A DNA stretch of 32,275 nt, from contig NZ_JAHAVQ010000019.1 of NCBI RefSeq assembly GCF_029916425.1, forward strand, positions 1-32,275. Direction: 5' to 3'. The notes beneath the pieces are model-generated. The model was not told the origin of the DNA and searched no databases. It saw only the letters and a list, made by a program, of their open reading frames with translations. Shown here one piece after another: positions 7,907 to 16,469 of the stretch. The stretch's first letter is position 1, and every line of letters begins with the position of its first letter. The translations under genes and the position numbers were made by a program. This DNA comes from Liquorilactobacillus sicerae (GTDB lineage: Bacteria; Bacillota; Bacilli; Lactobacillales; Lactobacillaceae).

Positions 7907-8758
7907 ATGGTTGAAGAAGGTCATTTATTAATAGCTGAAGATTTTTCGGCAGTTGGTCAATTATCAATGACAGCTGCTTTACCAATCATGGCAGCCATGG
8001 CGATTCCTACTGCTAGTTGGCCGACAAATTTACTGTCAACGCAAACTGAGGGGTTTGGTTTGCCCCAGCATTTGGAGACGAAAGATTGGATCGAACAAAC
8101 CCAAAAGCATTGGCAGCAAGTTGGTCTGAAATTGGGAGGAATTTTGATCGGTTATTTTGACCAAGAAGAGATTGCGCAACAATTATGGCAACAACTAAGC
8201 TTACCGTCATTGCGATTGCGAGTCGTTGATCCAGTTATGGCTGATGAAGGAAAGTTCTATCCTGAAATTACTGCTAAGCATTTGCAAAGTTTAAAACGCT
8301 TGTGTTTGCGGGCAGATGTGATTACGCCTAATCTGACCGAAGCGGGTTTATTGACTGGAATAAGTTATTTAGCTTGTCCAGATGAAGCAGTTTTAGTTAA
8401 GTTGTTAAAAAATTTGAATTCTTTGCAACCTCCAAATGGCAAAGCAGTCATCACTGGAGTAGTTAAGAATCACCAAATTGGCTGTTGCTGGCTGGAACAA
8501 GATCAGCTACAGTTAGTGACTTATCCGTGCTTACCGGGTCATTTTTATGGTAGCGGGGATGTGTTTGCTACATTGTTAACTGGTTTTTTATGGAAAAATT
8601 TTTCATGGTCAGCTGCAATTAAACAGGCAGCAGCTTTGTTGTATGAAACCTTAAAACAGCAAGCCAATCAATTGCCTCAGCAACGTCGCTTTGGCATTGA
8701 TTTAGGATATTTGCTGCCAAGATTGATTACAAATTTGCACCCAACTGCTGATAATTGA
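7907..8758 (+). CDS. pdxK: Pyridoxal/pyridoxamine kinase (PdxK/PdxY-like, ribokinase fold)
   Basis: This is an ATP-dependent kinase that phosphorylates vitamin B6 vitamers to trap them in the cytoplasm (283 aa). Diagnostic motifs are VVDPVMADEGKFYP with DPVMADEGK at 108-116, TPNLTEAGLLTG at 140-151, and the anion-hole/catalytic segment GSGDVFATLL at 215-224, where Asp218 is the expected base. The DPVMADxGK form fits pyridoxamine kinases better than hydroxymethylpyrimidine kinase ThiD, though ThiD-type activity cannot be excluded. AGGGGGGAA precedes the ATG. An ECF S-component gene follows 92 bases downstream. In other Firmicutes such pairs are read as vitamin uptake plus trapping. Confidence 0.8.
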   Translation: MVEEGHLLIAEDFSAVGQLSMTAALPIMAAMAIPTASWPTNLLSTQTEGFGLPQHLETKDWIEQTQKHWQQVGLKLGGILIGYFDQEEIAQQLWQQLSLPSLRLRVVDPVMADEGKFYPEITAKHLQSLKRLCLRADVITPNLTEAGLLTGISYLACPDEAVLVKLLKNLNSLQPPNGKAVITGVVKNHQIGCCWLEQDQLQLVTYPCLPGHFYGSGDVFATLLTGFLWKNFSWSAAIKQAAALLYETLKQQANQLPQQRRFGIDLGYLLPRLITNLHPTADN

Positions 8759-8850
8759 TTGAATTCGTGTTAGAATATGCTTTAAATTAAAGTTGGATTA
8801 AAAATCTCATTTTAAGAATTTTGATTATCAAATATTAGGAGGAATTTACA

Positions 8851-9357
8851 GTGAAAGAAATTACGTCATTAAAAAGGATCACGTTAGTTGCTTTATTAAT
8901 TGCAGCTAACGTGGTAATTTCTAGGTTTTTTATTATTCCAGTTCCGATGACTCATGGCAACATCAATTTATGTGATGCTGGGATTTTTATTGCCGCTTTG
9001 TTGCTTGGGCGGCGAGAAGGGATGGTCGTTGGCGGCTTGAGCGGCTTTTTGCTAGATTTGATTTCCGGATATACCCAATATATGTTCTTTTCTCTAATTG
9101 TTCATGGCCTCGAAGGATTGATTGTTGGTTGGTTAAATGAAAAACATACTCGGAAGTCATTGATTTTAGCCATGAGTTGCGGTGTTTTGATCATGGTCGG
9201 CGGTTATTTCCTGACGGATACTTTCTTGTATACTTTAACGGCCGGTTTAATTGGTATTACGACTAACTTTTTACAAGGTGTGGTTGGTGGATTAGTTGCT
9301 TTGCCGGTTTACTATCGTTTAAGCGGTCGGGTTTTTAGTCAAAGCCAAAGCAAATAA
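8851..9357 (+). CDS. ECF transporter substrate-binding S-component, probably for vitamin B6
   Basis: This 168-aa membrane protein has about six hydrophobic segments. It is the substrate-specific subunit that docks onto the shared EcfT-EcfA-EcfA' energizing module, which is not in this window. The N-terminal helix, ITLVALLIAANVVISRF, carries the small-residue face (ALLIAANVV) used by S-components to contact EcfT. The segment VPMTHGNINLCDAGIFIAALLLG resembles the ECF-ribofla_trS family that includes HmpT and PdxU types. Its place directly behind a pyridoxal-kinase-like gene favours pyridoxine or pyridoxal as ligand; hydroxymethylpyrimidine is the alternative. The start is GTG with a perfect AGGAGGA (8837-8843). 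No riboswitch is visible upstream. Confidence 0.8.
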   Translation: MKEITSLKRITLVALLIAANVVISRFFIIPVPMTHGNINLCDAGIFIAALLLGRREGMVVGGLSGFLLDLISGYTQYMFFSLIVHGLEGLIVGWLNEKHTRKSLILAMSCGVLIMVGGYFLTDTFLYTLTAGLIGITTNFLQGVVGGLVALPVYYRLSGRVFSQSQSK

Positions 9358-9379
9358 CGCCAATAAAGGAGGAGCAGCT

Positions 9380-10300
9380 TTGCCGGAAGTTTTGTTGAAC
9401 GAACCAATTGCTGTATCAGGAATCAAGCTTTTAAGAGAAGCTGGCTTTCAAGTTTTCGAACGACCAGCTGGGGTCAGTTTGCCAGAGTTATTGCAAAAGA
9501 ATCCGCAGCTTGTTGCAGTTCAGGCAATTGTAGCGCGAGCCGGAAAGTTAACGATTGCAGATTTAAAGCTGTTTCCGGAGCTAAAAATTATTGCTCGGCA
9601 TGGAGTTGGCGTGGATAATTTACCGTTAGATTATTTAAAAAATCGGAGAATTCAACTTACTTATACACCGGGCATTAATGCTCGATCGGTAGCTGAACTG
9701 ACCATAACGTTAATCTTGTCGCTTTTACATCGTTTACCTCTAAGCATTGCAACTCAGCAGCGTCAAGTTGGCAGTTTGTTGACCGGCAAAACAATTGGAT
9801 TAATTGGTTATGGAAGAATCGCCCAAGAGGTTGAAGAACTGTTGCAGCCATTTAACGTTGAAATATTAGTCTGGAATCATCGGCCCAAAAAAATTAAATT
9901 TGGTAGGCAGGTAACCATTGACGAATTGTTAAAACAAAGCCAAATTGTTAGTCTGCATATTCCGGCAACATCACAAACAAATCAATTCTTTTCAGCTAAG
10001 TTGTTAATGAAAATGCGTTCAGATGCAATTTTAATCAATACGGCGCGCGGGCTTTTAATTAAAACTGATGATTTATATGATGCATTATGCCAAGGACAGC
10101 TGGCTGGAGCAGCAGTTGACGTTTTCTTGGCAGGAACTCGGCATTCATTAAATGATTTTCAAAAATTGCCTAATTTTCTTGCAACTCCGCACATTGGCGC
10201 TGAAACACAAGAAATTTTAACTGCTTCAGCTTGCCAGTGTGCTGAAGAAATCAAACGTTTTTTTGTTGGAAAGTCAGCTTTGAGTCCTTATTGGAGATAA
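9380..10300 (+). CDS. D-isomer 2-hydroxyacid dehydrogenase homologue lacking the usual catalytic Glu
   Basis: This is a 306-aa NAD(P)-dependent dehydrogenase-fold protein of the SerA/hydroxypyruvate-reductase family. Present are RHGVGVDN (73-80), the dinucleotide loop GLIGYGRIA (140-148), the substrate Arg223 in NTARG and the catalytic His271 in TPHIGAET. The Glu that normally lies three residues after DVF (as in SerA DVFPTEP) is Gly252 here, in DVFLAGTR. After the second beta-strand, WNHR (165-168) replaces the usual Asp of NAD enzymes, which hints at NADP. The enzyme may be weak, altered or inactive. The start is TTG behind AAGGAGGAG (9366-9374), 22 bases after the S-component stop, so co-transcription is likely. 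Confidence 0.8.
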   Translation: MPEVLLNEPIAVSGIKLLREAGFQVFERPAGVSLPELLQKNPQLVAVQAIVARAGKLTIADLKLFPELKIIARHGVGVDNLPLDYLKNRRIQLTYTPGINARSVAELTITLILSLLHRLPLSIATQQRQVGSLLTGKTIGLIGYGRIAQEVEELLQPFNVEILVWNHRPKKIKFGRQVTIDELLKQSQIVSLHIPATSQTNQFFSAKLLMKMRSDAILINTARGLLIKTDDLYDALCQGQLAGAAVDVFLAGTRHSLNDFQKLPNFLATPHIGAETQEILTASACQCAEEIKRFFVGKSALSPYWR

Positions 10301-10723
10301 TCAACTTGATATGGATTGATCACCCCCAAACAAATGGTATTGGATATTTTTGAGCTTGCAGGATTAAGTTGGTTTAGAAATTTAAAAATTTTATTATTTG
10401 TGACAGGTGGTGTTCTTGCCTTATTAAGTTAAAAAAGAACCATCAAAAGACGATTCTAACGAACTTTATTTTAGCCAAGTAATTATCGACTGTTCGCAGT
10501 ATATTTAAATTAATAGGCTGACAACTTTCGAATTTATTGACGAGAGAGAAATCGTTTATTGTCATTTTTAAGTGTTAATAAATTAGGTATCATATTTAAA
10601 ACAACTAACTAAGTCATAAGAACTATATAAATTAAAAGCATATGGGCTGCTATTGAATAGAAAACAGCTGGATTATGTTTAAATCGTTGCTTGATTGAAA
10701 TATAATTACCAAAATTTTAGAAA
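10301..10723. other. Gene-poor intergenic region
   Basis: No convincing gene is seen. A 32-codon open frame (10334-10432, starting MVLDIFELAGLSWF) encodes a hydrophobic peptide but has no ribosome binding site. An inverted repeat, TGCTTGATT (10688-10696) with AATCAAGCA (10722-10730), spans the stop codon of the minus-strand gene at 10724 and lacks a T-run. It may form a weak 3' end for that transcript. The region is AT-rich and looks like decayed or non-coding sequence. Confidence 0.4.
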
Positions 10724-11506
10724 TCAAGCATTGAATCTCAAAGATAAACAAGTTAAGCCGCCATCAATTTTGCTGAATTCCGACATGTTTATTTCATAAG
10801 GACTAAATCCATGTTGGATTAGTATTGTTTTAACTTTTGGGAAACCAGCTGGCATAATAACTCCATTTCCAGTATCAATACAGTTCACAGCATAATTTTC
10901 TTCACTTGGTACCTGCAACTGTTCAAAATTCTTAAAGTAAGGATTGTTAATGTATTCTCCAGCTACTAATAATTTATTATTTTCCAGGTAAGTAGTACCG
11001 GTTTTTAAATGTAAGAATTCGTTAACTGGGACTGAAATAACTTCATAATCAAACTTGCCGGCAATTTTGGTGAATTGATTAATTCCAACTTGATTTGTCC
11101 TGGCAGATAAACCAACGAAAAAAGTATTTCCGACACGCATTACATCTCCTCCCTCTAAATATCCTGGTCTATGGATTTCAAAGATTTGGTCTTTCTGATA
11201 AAACTTATTAATGATAGGTCTAATTTTTTCACGTTCTTTTGTCCGACTGCTTCTAGTTGGATTTGTAATAACAGCAAATTTATCCGCAACTACAGCTGGG
11301 TCTTCAACAAAACAAGAATCTGGATAATCAACAAGTGGGTCTAATATTGTTACTTTGATACCCATTTCAGTTAGCAACTTAACGTAACTTTCATGCTCTT
11401 GAACAGCTTTAGTGTAATCTGGTTTACCTGAATTTGCATAGTCATCAATGCCGTTGACAACTGATTTAGCTGGTGTTCTAACAATAGCATTATTAAAAAA
11501 TAACAT
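10724..11506 (-). CDS. Dimethylarginine dimethylaminohydrolase-like enzyme (guanidino-modifying superfamily)
   Basis: The family hydrolyses methylated arginines to citrulline plus methylamines; relatives act on arginine or agmatine. The protein is 260 aa. The active-site set is complete: Glu68/Asp69 in FVEDPAVV, Glu118 in GYLEGGDVM, His166 in FLHLKTG and the nucleophile Cys253 in GGLTCLSLRF. The spacing of Glu118, His166 and Cys253 is the same as I recall for the Pseudomonas DDAH triad. The ATG at 11506 is chosen for its AAGGAGGT ribosome site (11512-11520); the upstream in-frame ATG at 11542 has none. It is divergent from a GntR regulator across 110 bases, suggesting substrate-responsive control. 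It lacks the extra domain of arginine deiminase (about 410 aa). Confidence 0.82.
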   Translation of the reverse strand: MLFFNNAIVRTPAKSVVNGIDDYANSGKPDYTKAVQEHESYVKLLTEMGIKVTILDPLVDYPDSCFVEDPAVVADKFAVITNPTRSSRTKEREKIRPIINKFYQKDQIFEIHRPGYLEGGDVMRVGNTFFVGLSARTNQVGINQFTKIAGKFDYEVISVPVNEFLHLKTGTTYLENNKLLVAGEYINNPYFKNFEQLQVPSEENYAVNCIDTGNGVIMPAGFPKVKTILIQHGFSPYEINMSEFSKIDGGLTCLSLRFNA

Positions 11507-11534
11507 AAAATTACCTCCTTGTTTATTAGCTGCA

Positions 11535-11547
11535 GTATACAATATAC
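11535..11547. promoter_or_regulatory. Candidate GntR operator between the DDAH-like gene and its regulator
   Basis: GTATACAATATAC is a perfect 5-3-5 palindrome. It continues into a second TATACAAT-like direct repeat (TATACAA at 11536 and 11543). FCD-type GntR proteins typically bind short palindromes of the GTATAC kind. The site lies about 30 bases upstream of the DDAH-like start codon and about 70 bases upstream of the gntR start. Binding is inferred. Confidence 0.5.
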
Positions 11548-11616
11548 AATAGAAATTATCAACATTCTTTTGTCTAAAAATTCAGTAAATAATATAATAT
11601 TTGTTGGAGGGATCTT

Positions 11617-12255
11617 ATGACACCAAAAGAACAAGTTTACAGATTTATTTCTGATCAGTTAATACTTGGCAATATTAATCCAAAGGATCGTATAACAGAA
11701 CAGTTTTTAGCTGATAAAATTGGGTTGAGCCGAACGCCAATTAGGGAGGCTTTATTGTTACTTTCAGCGGATTCAATTTTAGAACGAGAACCACGGAAGG
11801 GATACCGTATTAAAGTATATTCGCAAAAAGATGTTGAACAACTTTATGTAGTAATCGGCACACTTGAAGGAAAGACGGCAGAATTGGCGGTTGATTATCT
11901 AGGTATGGATGACTATCAATTAATGAAATTTCTAATTGATAGTATGTATTCGGCAATTGAGCATAAATTGTATACAAAATACAACAGCTTGCAAGAACAG
12001 TTTCATAATGTTTATATCAGTAAGTGTCCAAATAAATTTCTCACCCAAGAATTATTAGCTGCTAAACGAATCTTCATTGGAAAAAATTGCTTACGGCTCA
12101 AGCAGGACAATGTTCAAGAGATTTTAAAAAAAACCAATCACCAACATGAAAAGATAGAGCAATTATTGGAACAAGGAAAAAGTTCAGAGCTACGTAGATA
12201 TTTAGAAGTAATTCATTGGAGTCAGAGTACTGCTAAATATGATGTTTGGCAGTGA
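11617..12255 (+). CDS. GntR-family transcriptional regulator (FadR/FCD subfamily)
   Basis: This 212-aa DNA-binding regulator has an N-terminal winged helix-turn-helix (residues about 5-70, with EQFLADKIGLSRTPIREALLLL, the signature GntR recognition region). An all-helical FCD effector domain follows (about 75-205), which in this subfamily often binds small carboxylates or amino acids through a metal. TTGGAGGGA (11604-11611) precedes the ATG. The gene is divergent from the DDAH-like enzyme, so it probably represses that gene and itself through the palindrome between them. The ligand could be a methylarginine or citrulline, but this is only an inference. Confidence 0.88.
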   Translation: MTPKEQVYRFISDQLILGNINPKDRITEQFLADKIGLSRTPIREALLLLSADSILEREPRKGYRIKVYSQKDVEQLYVVIGTLEGKTAELAVDYLGMDDYQLMKFLIDSMYSAIEHKLYTKYNSLQEQFHNVYISKCPNKFLTQELLAAKRIFIGKNCLRLKQDNVQEILKKTNHQHEKIEQLLEQGKSSELRRYLEVIHWSQSTAKYDVWQ

Positions 12256-12420
12256 TGTTATCAGACTAACAAAATTTTTAAGCTAGTTTTACCAAGCTTG
12301 TAACCAATCTATAAAAATAATTTCATTATCCCTTAAAATTGATTTTAGCTTATAAAAATTATAAACTAAGAATTAAAGAAAACTAACTAGCAAGCTAGCA
12401 AATTCTATGGGGGATCTTTT

Positions 12421-13773
12421 GTGAAGGATTTTTGGAAGCTATCAATCTTTGCTCGGCGTTTATTGGCAATTTCATTTTTAATGTCGATCAGTCAGTCAAC
12501 GATGACAACGACTTATCCAATATTGATGAAACAATTTGGAATTCAAACCAGTACGGTTCAGTGGCTAACAACTGGATTTATGGTGGCGATGACTTTGATT
12601 ATGCCGCTCAGCCCTTGGTTATTGGATAATATTGCTTTAAAGAAATTATTAAACGGAATCGTTAGTGTTTTTATCATCGGGACTTTGGTTGCCATGTTAG
12701 CCCCAGCGTTTAGCTGGATCATTTTTGGGCGGTTGATTGAGGGCTTGGCAGTTGGTGCGTTATTCCCAATTTTTCAAACACTGATTATGGAAAGCAGTTC
12801 TGATCATGAACGTGGATTAGCGATGGGTGTCGTTGGTTTGGTAATGGGGTCGGCTTTAGCTGTTGGACCAATTATTTCTGGTATTGTACTACAGTTTGTT
12901 TCTTGGAGAGTATTGTTTGCATTGTTTGTTGTTTTACTGATATTTTTGATTATTCGTATTCAACCAGTAATTAAACCGATCCATCCATTAGTTCGACATA
13001 AATTTGATTGGATCTCGGCAATCTTGCTGTTAGGCTTTGGTGGCTTGCTGTATGCAATTAATTTATATCCGTCCCTGGGACTGAAATTAATGTGGTGGGC
13101 GTTACTGCTCGGCAGTTTGTTGCTCTTAATAAGCTTTGCACTCCGTCAACAGCATTTGACTAAACCTTTTTTAAACTTGAGCGTTTTGCATTATGGCGGT
13201 TACCTCCCAGCTTTATTACTAACTGGAATTTCATATAGTGGGTTGATCATTGCAACGGTTATTTTGCCTTTATATTATCAGAATGTTTTTAAAATCTCAC
13301 CATTTTGGTCAGGTTTGCTTTTGGTCCCAGCGGCTTTTATCTTAAGTCGGTTAAATCCAGTATCGGGCAAGCTACTTGGCAAACTAGGTTTAAAACGCTT
13401 AGTTTGGATCGGAATGATACTTTTGGCAGCCGGTTTTGGTCTTCTAGGGACATTTGGTGCTAAGTCATTATTGTTGTGTGTATTTGGCGGGATTTTCTTG
13501 GAAAGTGGCAATGCATTTGTAATGATGCCGGCAATTACCGCTGCTAACAATGCTTTACCCAAAAATCTGATTAGTCATGGGACAGCCTTGATCACGACTA
13601 TGCGTCAGGTAATTGGGGCAGCCAGTGTGGTGGTAGCTTCCAGTTTGATCACAATCTTGGCAAATAGTCTGACTTATCGTCAGGCTTTAGCTCAGACTAG
13701 TTTGTGGTTGTTATTTTTGCCACTAATAGGTATCGGGTTAGGGGCATTTTTACAAACAAAAAAGGCAGCTTAA
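12421..13773 (+). CDS. MFS transporter, DHA2 (EmrB/QacA-like) drug:proton antiporter family
   Basis: This 450-aa integral membrane protein has about 12-14 predicted helices. The opening STVQWLTTGFMVAMTLIMP and the motif C-like GPIISGIV followed by SWR are typical of DHA2 antiporters, which export drugs or organic compounds with proton exchange. The substrate is unknown. The start is GTG with GGGGGATC shortly upstream. A second family member at 19795 shares the same opening. The gene converges on the broken LysR gene with a 19-base gap. Its own promoter is not clear in the 165-base gap after gntR. Confidence 0.85.
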   Translation: MKDFWKLSIFARRLLAISFLMSISQSTMTTTYPILMKQFGIQTSTVQWLTTGFMVAMTLIMPLSPWLLDNIALKKLLNGIVSVFIIGTLVAMLAPAFSWIIFGRLIEGLAVGALFPIFQTLIMESSSDHERGLAMGVVGLVMGSALAVGPIISGIVLQFVSWRVLFALFVVLLIFLIIRIQPVIKPIHPLVRHKFDWISAILLLGFGGLLYAINLYPSLGLKLMWWALLLGSLLLLISFALRQQHLTKPFLNLSVLHYGGYLPALLLTGISYSGLIIATVILPLYYQNVFKISPFWSGLLLVPAAFILSRLNPVSGKLLGKLGLKRLVWIGMILLAAGFGLLGTFGAKSLLLCVFGGIFLESGNAFVMMPAITAANNALPKNLISHGTALITTMRQVIGAASVVVASSLITILANSLTYRQALAQTSLWLLFLPLIGIGLGAFLQTKKAA

Positions 13774-13794
13774 AGAGCCGCCCATAGCGCCTTT
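13755..13794 (-). terminator. Candidate terminator for the minus-strand LysR gene
   Basis: Read on the minus strand, AAAGGC (complement of 13789-13794) pairs with GCCTTT (complement of 13761-13766), with a 22-base loop, followed by TTTTTGTTTG. It lies inside the last codons and stop of the convergent MFS gene. The stem is short, so support is moderate. Confidence 0.4.
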
Positions 13795-14694
13795 AAAGTT
13801 TGGTTGGAGATGATTCGCTAAAAAGTGAAGTTCGAATACTGTTTAGGATCTTTTCTTGCAGGGGATTGAAAATATGCGAACTTCGATAAGCAATGCTGGT
13901 TACAAAATGTGGAATATCTTTATCTAAGAGATCTACTCTAACAATGTTTTCAGGTGGATCAACAATTGCTGTTAAAAAACCGATACCGACGCTCTTAGCA
14001 ATCAAATTCATTAAACTATGAGTTCCGTTTGAACGAAAAATAACTTTTGGACGGAAATGATTACGGGTTGCTAACAAACTGAAAGCTTGATTGTGAATGA
14101 AGCCATCTTTGAATAAAACAAAATCTTCATCTTTGAGGTCTTTAAAATAGACCTTTTTTTTTTGGCTAGAGGATGATCAGCCGAGACAAAGATAGCAAAT
14201 GATTGGCGGTCGAATTCTTGCGTCTGAATATTTTGGTCACTTAGCGGATCAATGGAAGCAAGCAATGCTAGATCAATTGAACCGTTTTGGAGAGCCTGAA
14301 GGGTGGTCTTGGATCCATATTCACGAGTCTCAATTTTATTTAATAAGTGATCTTGTTTTAAATTCTTGGCGATCAAAGGAAAATATCTATTTTCAATAAT
14401 TGGTGGTAAGCCCAAATTAAGCTTTTGCAAATGATTTTGCATAATTTCCTTTTTTAATAAGTTGTAATTTTGTAAAATATTTTTGGCATGTTTAATTAAT
14501 TGTTGTCCACTATCAGTAATAATCAACTGTTTTTGAGCTCGAAAGCGAATAATTAATTTGGTATTTAATTCTTCTTCTAATCTTCGCAAGGCAAAAGTAA
14601 TTGTTGGCTGGCTAACTTTGAATTCTTGAGCAACTTTGGAAAAATTTTTTAATTCTGTTAATTTTATAAAATACTCGAGATCACGCGTGTTCAT
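13793..14694 (-). pseudogene. mleR: LysR-family regulator of the malolactic operon (MleR-like), frameshifted at an A10 tract
   Basis: The N-terminal part has the LysR winged helix-turn-helix (MNTRDLEYFIKLTELKNFSK, then VSQPTITFALRRLEEEL) and the start of the effector domain. It runs into a wrong frame after DHPLAKKK. The remaining domain is intact in the -1 frame, restarting visibly at MLATRNHFRPKVIF. The break is at ten A residues on the coding strand (T10 at 14154-14163). With eleven A, or a -1 slip on A-AAA-AAA, the reading becomes KKKKVYFKDLKDEDFVLF and a 300-aa LysR protein of normal size results. It could be a deletion, a sequencing error, or a slippage-expressed gene. It is divergent from mleS, so it is the presumed malate-responsive activator. 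ATG 14694 has AAGGAGA at 14705-14711. Confidence 0.8.
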
Positions 14695-14740
14695 AATAGC
14701 AGGTTCTCCTTGGCTAAAAATCAATGTTTATATTTTAATT

Positions 14741-14816
14741 ATAAATAGTTCTTATTAGTCTGTACAGCTTTGACTATAAAACTTTTTCTACATTAGAATG
14801 AAAATATCTTAATGTA
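14741..14816. promoter_or_regulatory. Divergent mleR-mleS control region: LysR-type box, promoter and dyad
   Basis: ATAAATAGTTCTTAT (14741-14755) has the LysR form T-N11-A within an ATAA/TTAT dyad. TTGACT (14770-14775) and TAGAAT (14794-14799), 18 bases apart, form a plausible mleS promoter. TACATTA (14789-14795) and TAATGTA (14810-14816) form a perfect 7-bp dyad overlapping the -10 and probable transcription start. The LysR box lies just upstream of the -35, where an activator would sit. Confidence 0.5.
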
Positions 14817-14831
14817 AAGAAGGCTTTTTTT

Positions 14832-16454
14832 ATGAATGGATTGGAAATTATTAATGATCCTTTTAAAAATAAGGGAACTGCTTTTTCTGCTGAAGAAAGA
14901 AAGCAGCTTGGTTTGGAAGGATTATTACCACCTTATATACAATCAATTGAAGAACAAGTCAAGCAAACGTACACTCAATTTGAAACTAAAAAAACAGCTT
15001 TAGATAAACGCTTGTTTTTGATGCAGATTTTTAATGAAAATCGAGTTCTTTTTTATAAATTATTCAGTCAACATATCGTAGAGTTTATGCCAATCGTTTA
15101 TGACCCAACAATTGCTGATACGATTGAAAATTATAGTGAACTCTTCGTTCAACCGCAAAATGCAGTTTTTTTATCAATTGATGATCTAGCTTCAATTGAA
15201 AGTTCTTTGAAAAATGGTGCTGGGGATCGTCAAATTCGTTTGATTGTTGTTACTGATGCGGAAGGAATTCTAGGAATCGGTGACTGGGGCACAAATGGTG
15301 TGGATATAGCAGTTGGAAAATTAATGGTTTACACGGCAGCTGCTGGAATTGATCCTAGTCAAGTTTTGCCAGTTGTATTGGATGTTGGAACTAATAATCA
15401 ACATTTGTTGGATGATCAATTATATTTAGGCAATCGTCACTCACGAATCAAAGGCGATCGTTATTACAAATTTGTTGATCAATTTGTAAAAGCAGCAGAA
15501 AGATTATTCCCCAATCTTTATTTACATTTTGAAGATTTTGGCCGTGATAACGCAGCTAACTTGTTGAATAAGTATAAGGATCAAATTACAACTTTCAATG
15601 ATGATATTCAAGGTACTGGGATTATTGTTTTAGCCGGAATTTTAGGTGCTTTAAATATTTCTAAGCAAAAAATGATTGATCAAAGATACCTCTGCTTTGG
15701 TGCCGGAACTGCAGGTGCTGGGATCACTAAGCGAATATATGATGAGTTTTTGCAGCAAGGTTTGAGTCCGCAAGAAGCTAAGAAGCATTTTTACATGGTC
15801 GATAAGCAAGGCTTGTTATTTGATGATGATCCAACTTTGACACCTGAGCAAAAACCATTTGCCCGGTCGCGGAGTGAATTCTCGAATCCAGCTGAATTGA
15901 CGAATCTGGCAGCAGTTGTTAAGGAGATCCATCCGTCAATTATGGTTGGAACCTCAACTCGTCCAGGAGCATTTACTAAAGAAGTCATTAAAGAAATGGC
16001 GGCACATACAAAACGACCAATTATTTTCCCATTGTCGAATCCTACGAAACTGGCTGAGGCCAAGGCTAAAGATTTAATTGAATGGACAGATGGACGAGCA
16101 TTGGTTGCTACTGGAATCCCAGCACCAGATGTTGAATATAATGGGGTTGTTTATCAAATTGGTCAGGCAAATAATGCTTTAGTTTATCCAGGGTTAGGCT
16201 TAGGAGTAATTGCTTCAACTGCCAAAGTTTTGAACGACGAAATGATCTCTGCCGCGGCCCATTCACTTGGTGGCATCGTGGATCCAACTCAACCAGGGGC
16301 GGCAGTTTTACCACCAGTTTCAAAACTTGATCAGTTCTCAACTACGGTCGCTCAGGCTGTTGCCCAGAGTGCAGTTGATCAGCATTTAAATCGCGAAAAA
16401 ATAACCGCTGTTGCCCAAGCTATTGAAGCTAACAAATGGCAGCCAGAATATTAA
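14832..16454 (+). CDS. mleS: Malolactic enzyme (NAD/Mn-dependent L-malate to L-lactate + CO2)
   Basis: This cytoplasmic 540-aa enzyme performs malolactic fermentation. That process deacidifies the cell and, with malate/lactate exchange or uptake, generates proton motive force. It belongs to the malic enzyme family. Visible landmarks are [30 protein letters not shown], the catalytic-Lys helix [16 protein letters not shown], metal-binding FNDDIQGTG with Asp257/258, and the NAD loop GAGTAGAG (290-297). Length and sequence, including [16 protein letters not shown] and [13 protein letters not shown], match lactobacillus MleS as I recall it, rather than ordinary malic enzyme. The ribosome site is modest (AAGAAGG). 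A transporter gene follows within 15 bases, and a LysR regulator is divergent upstream. Confidence 0.95.
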   Translation: MNGLEIINDPFKNKGTAFSAEERKQLGLEGLLPPYIQSIEEQVKQTYTQFETKKTALDKRLFLMQIFNENRVLFYKLFSQHIVEFMPIVYDPTIADTIENYSELFVQPQNAVFLSIDDLASIESSLKNGAGDRQIRLIVVTDAEGILGIGDWGTNGVDIAVGKLMVYTAAAGIDPSQVLPVVLDVGTNNQHLLDDQLYLGNRHSRIKGDRYYKFVDQFVKAAERLFPNLYLHFEDFGRDNAANLLNKYKDQITTFNDDIQGTGIIVLAGILGALNISKQKMIDQRYLCFGAGTAGAGITKRIYDEFLQQGLSPQEAKKHFYMVDKQGLLFDDDPTLTPEQKPFARSRSEFSNPAELTNLAAVVKEIHPSIMVGTSTRPGAFTKEVIKEMAAHTKRPIIFPLSNPTKLAEAKAKDLIEWTDGRALVATGIPAPDVEYNGVVYQIGQANNALVYPGLGLGVIASTAKVLNDEMISAAAHSLGGIVDPTQPGAAVLPPVSKLDQFSTTVAQAVAQSAVDQHLNREKITAVAQAIEANKWQPEY

Positions 16455-16469
16455 GGGGAAGTGAAACAT

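Noticed and set aside
10334..10432. 32-codon hydrophobic open frame after the dehydrogenase gene
   Set aside because: No ribosome binding site and no supporting context; listed only in the intergenic description.
13793..14077. Separate 94-aa protein starting MLATRNHF
   Set aside because: It is the C-terminal part of the LysR gene in the shifted frame, with no ribosome site of its own.
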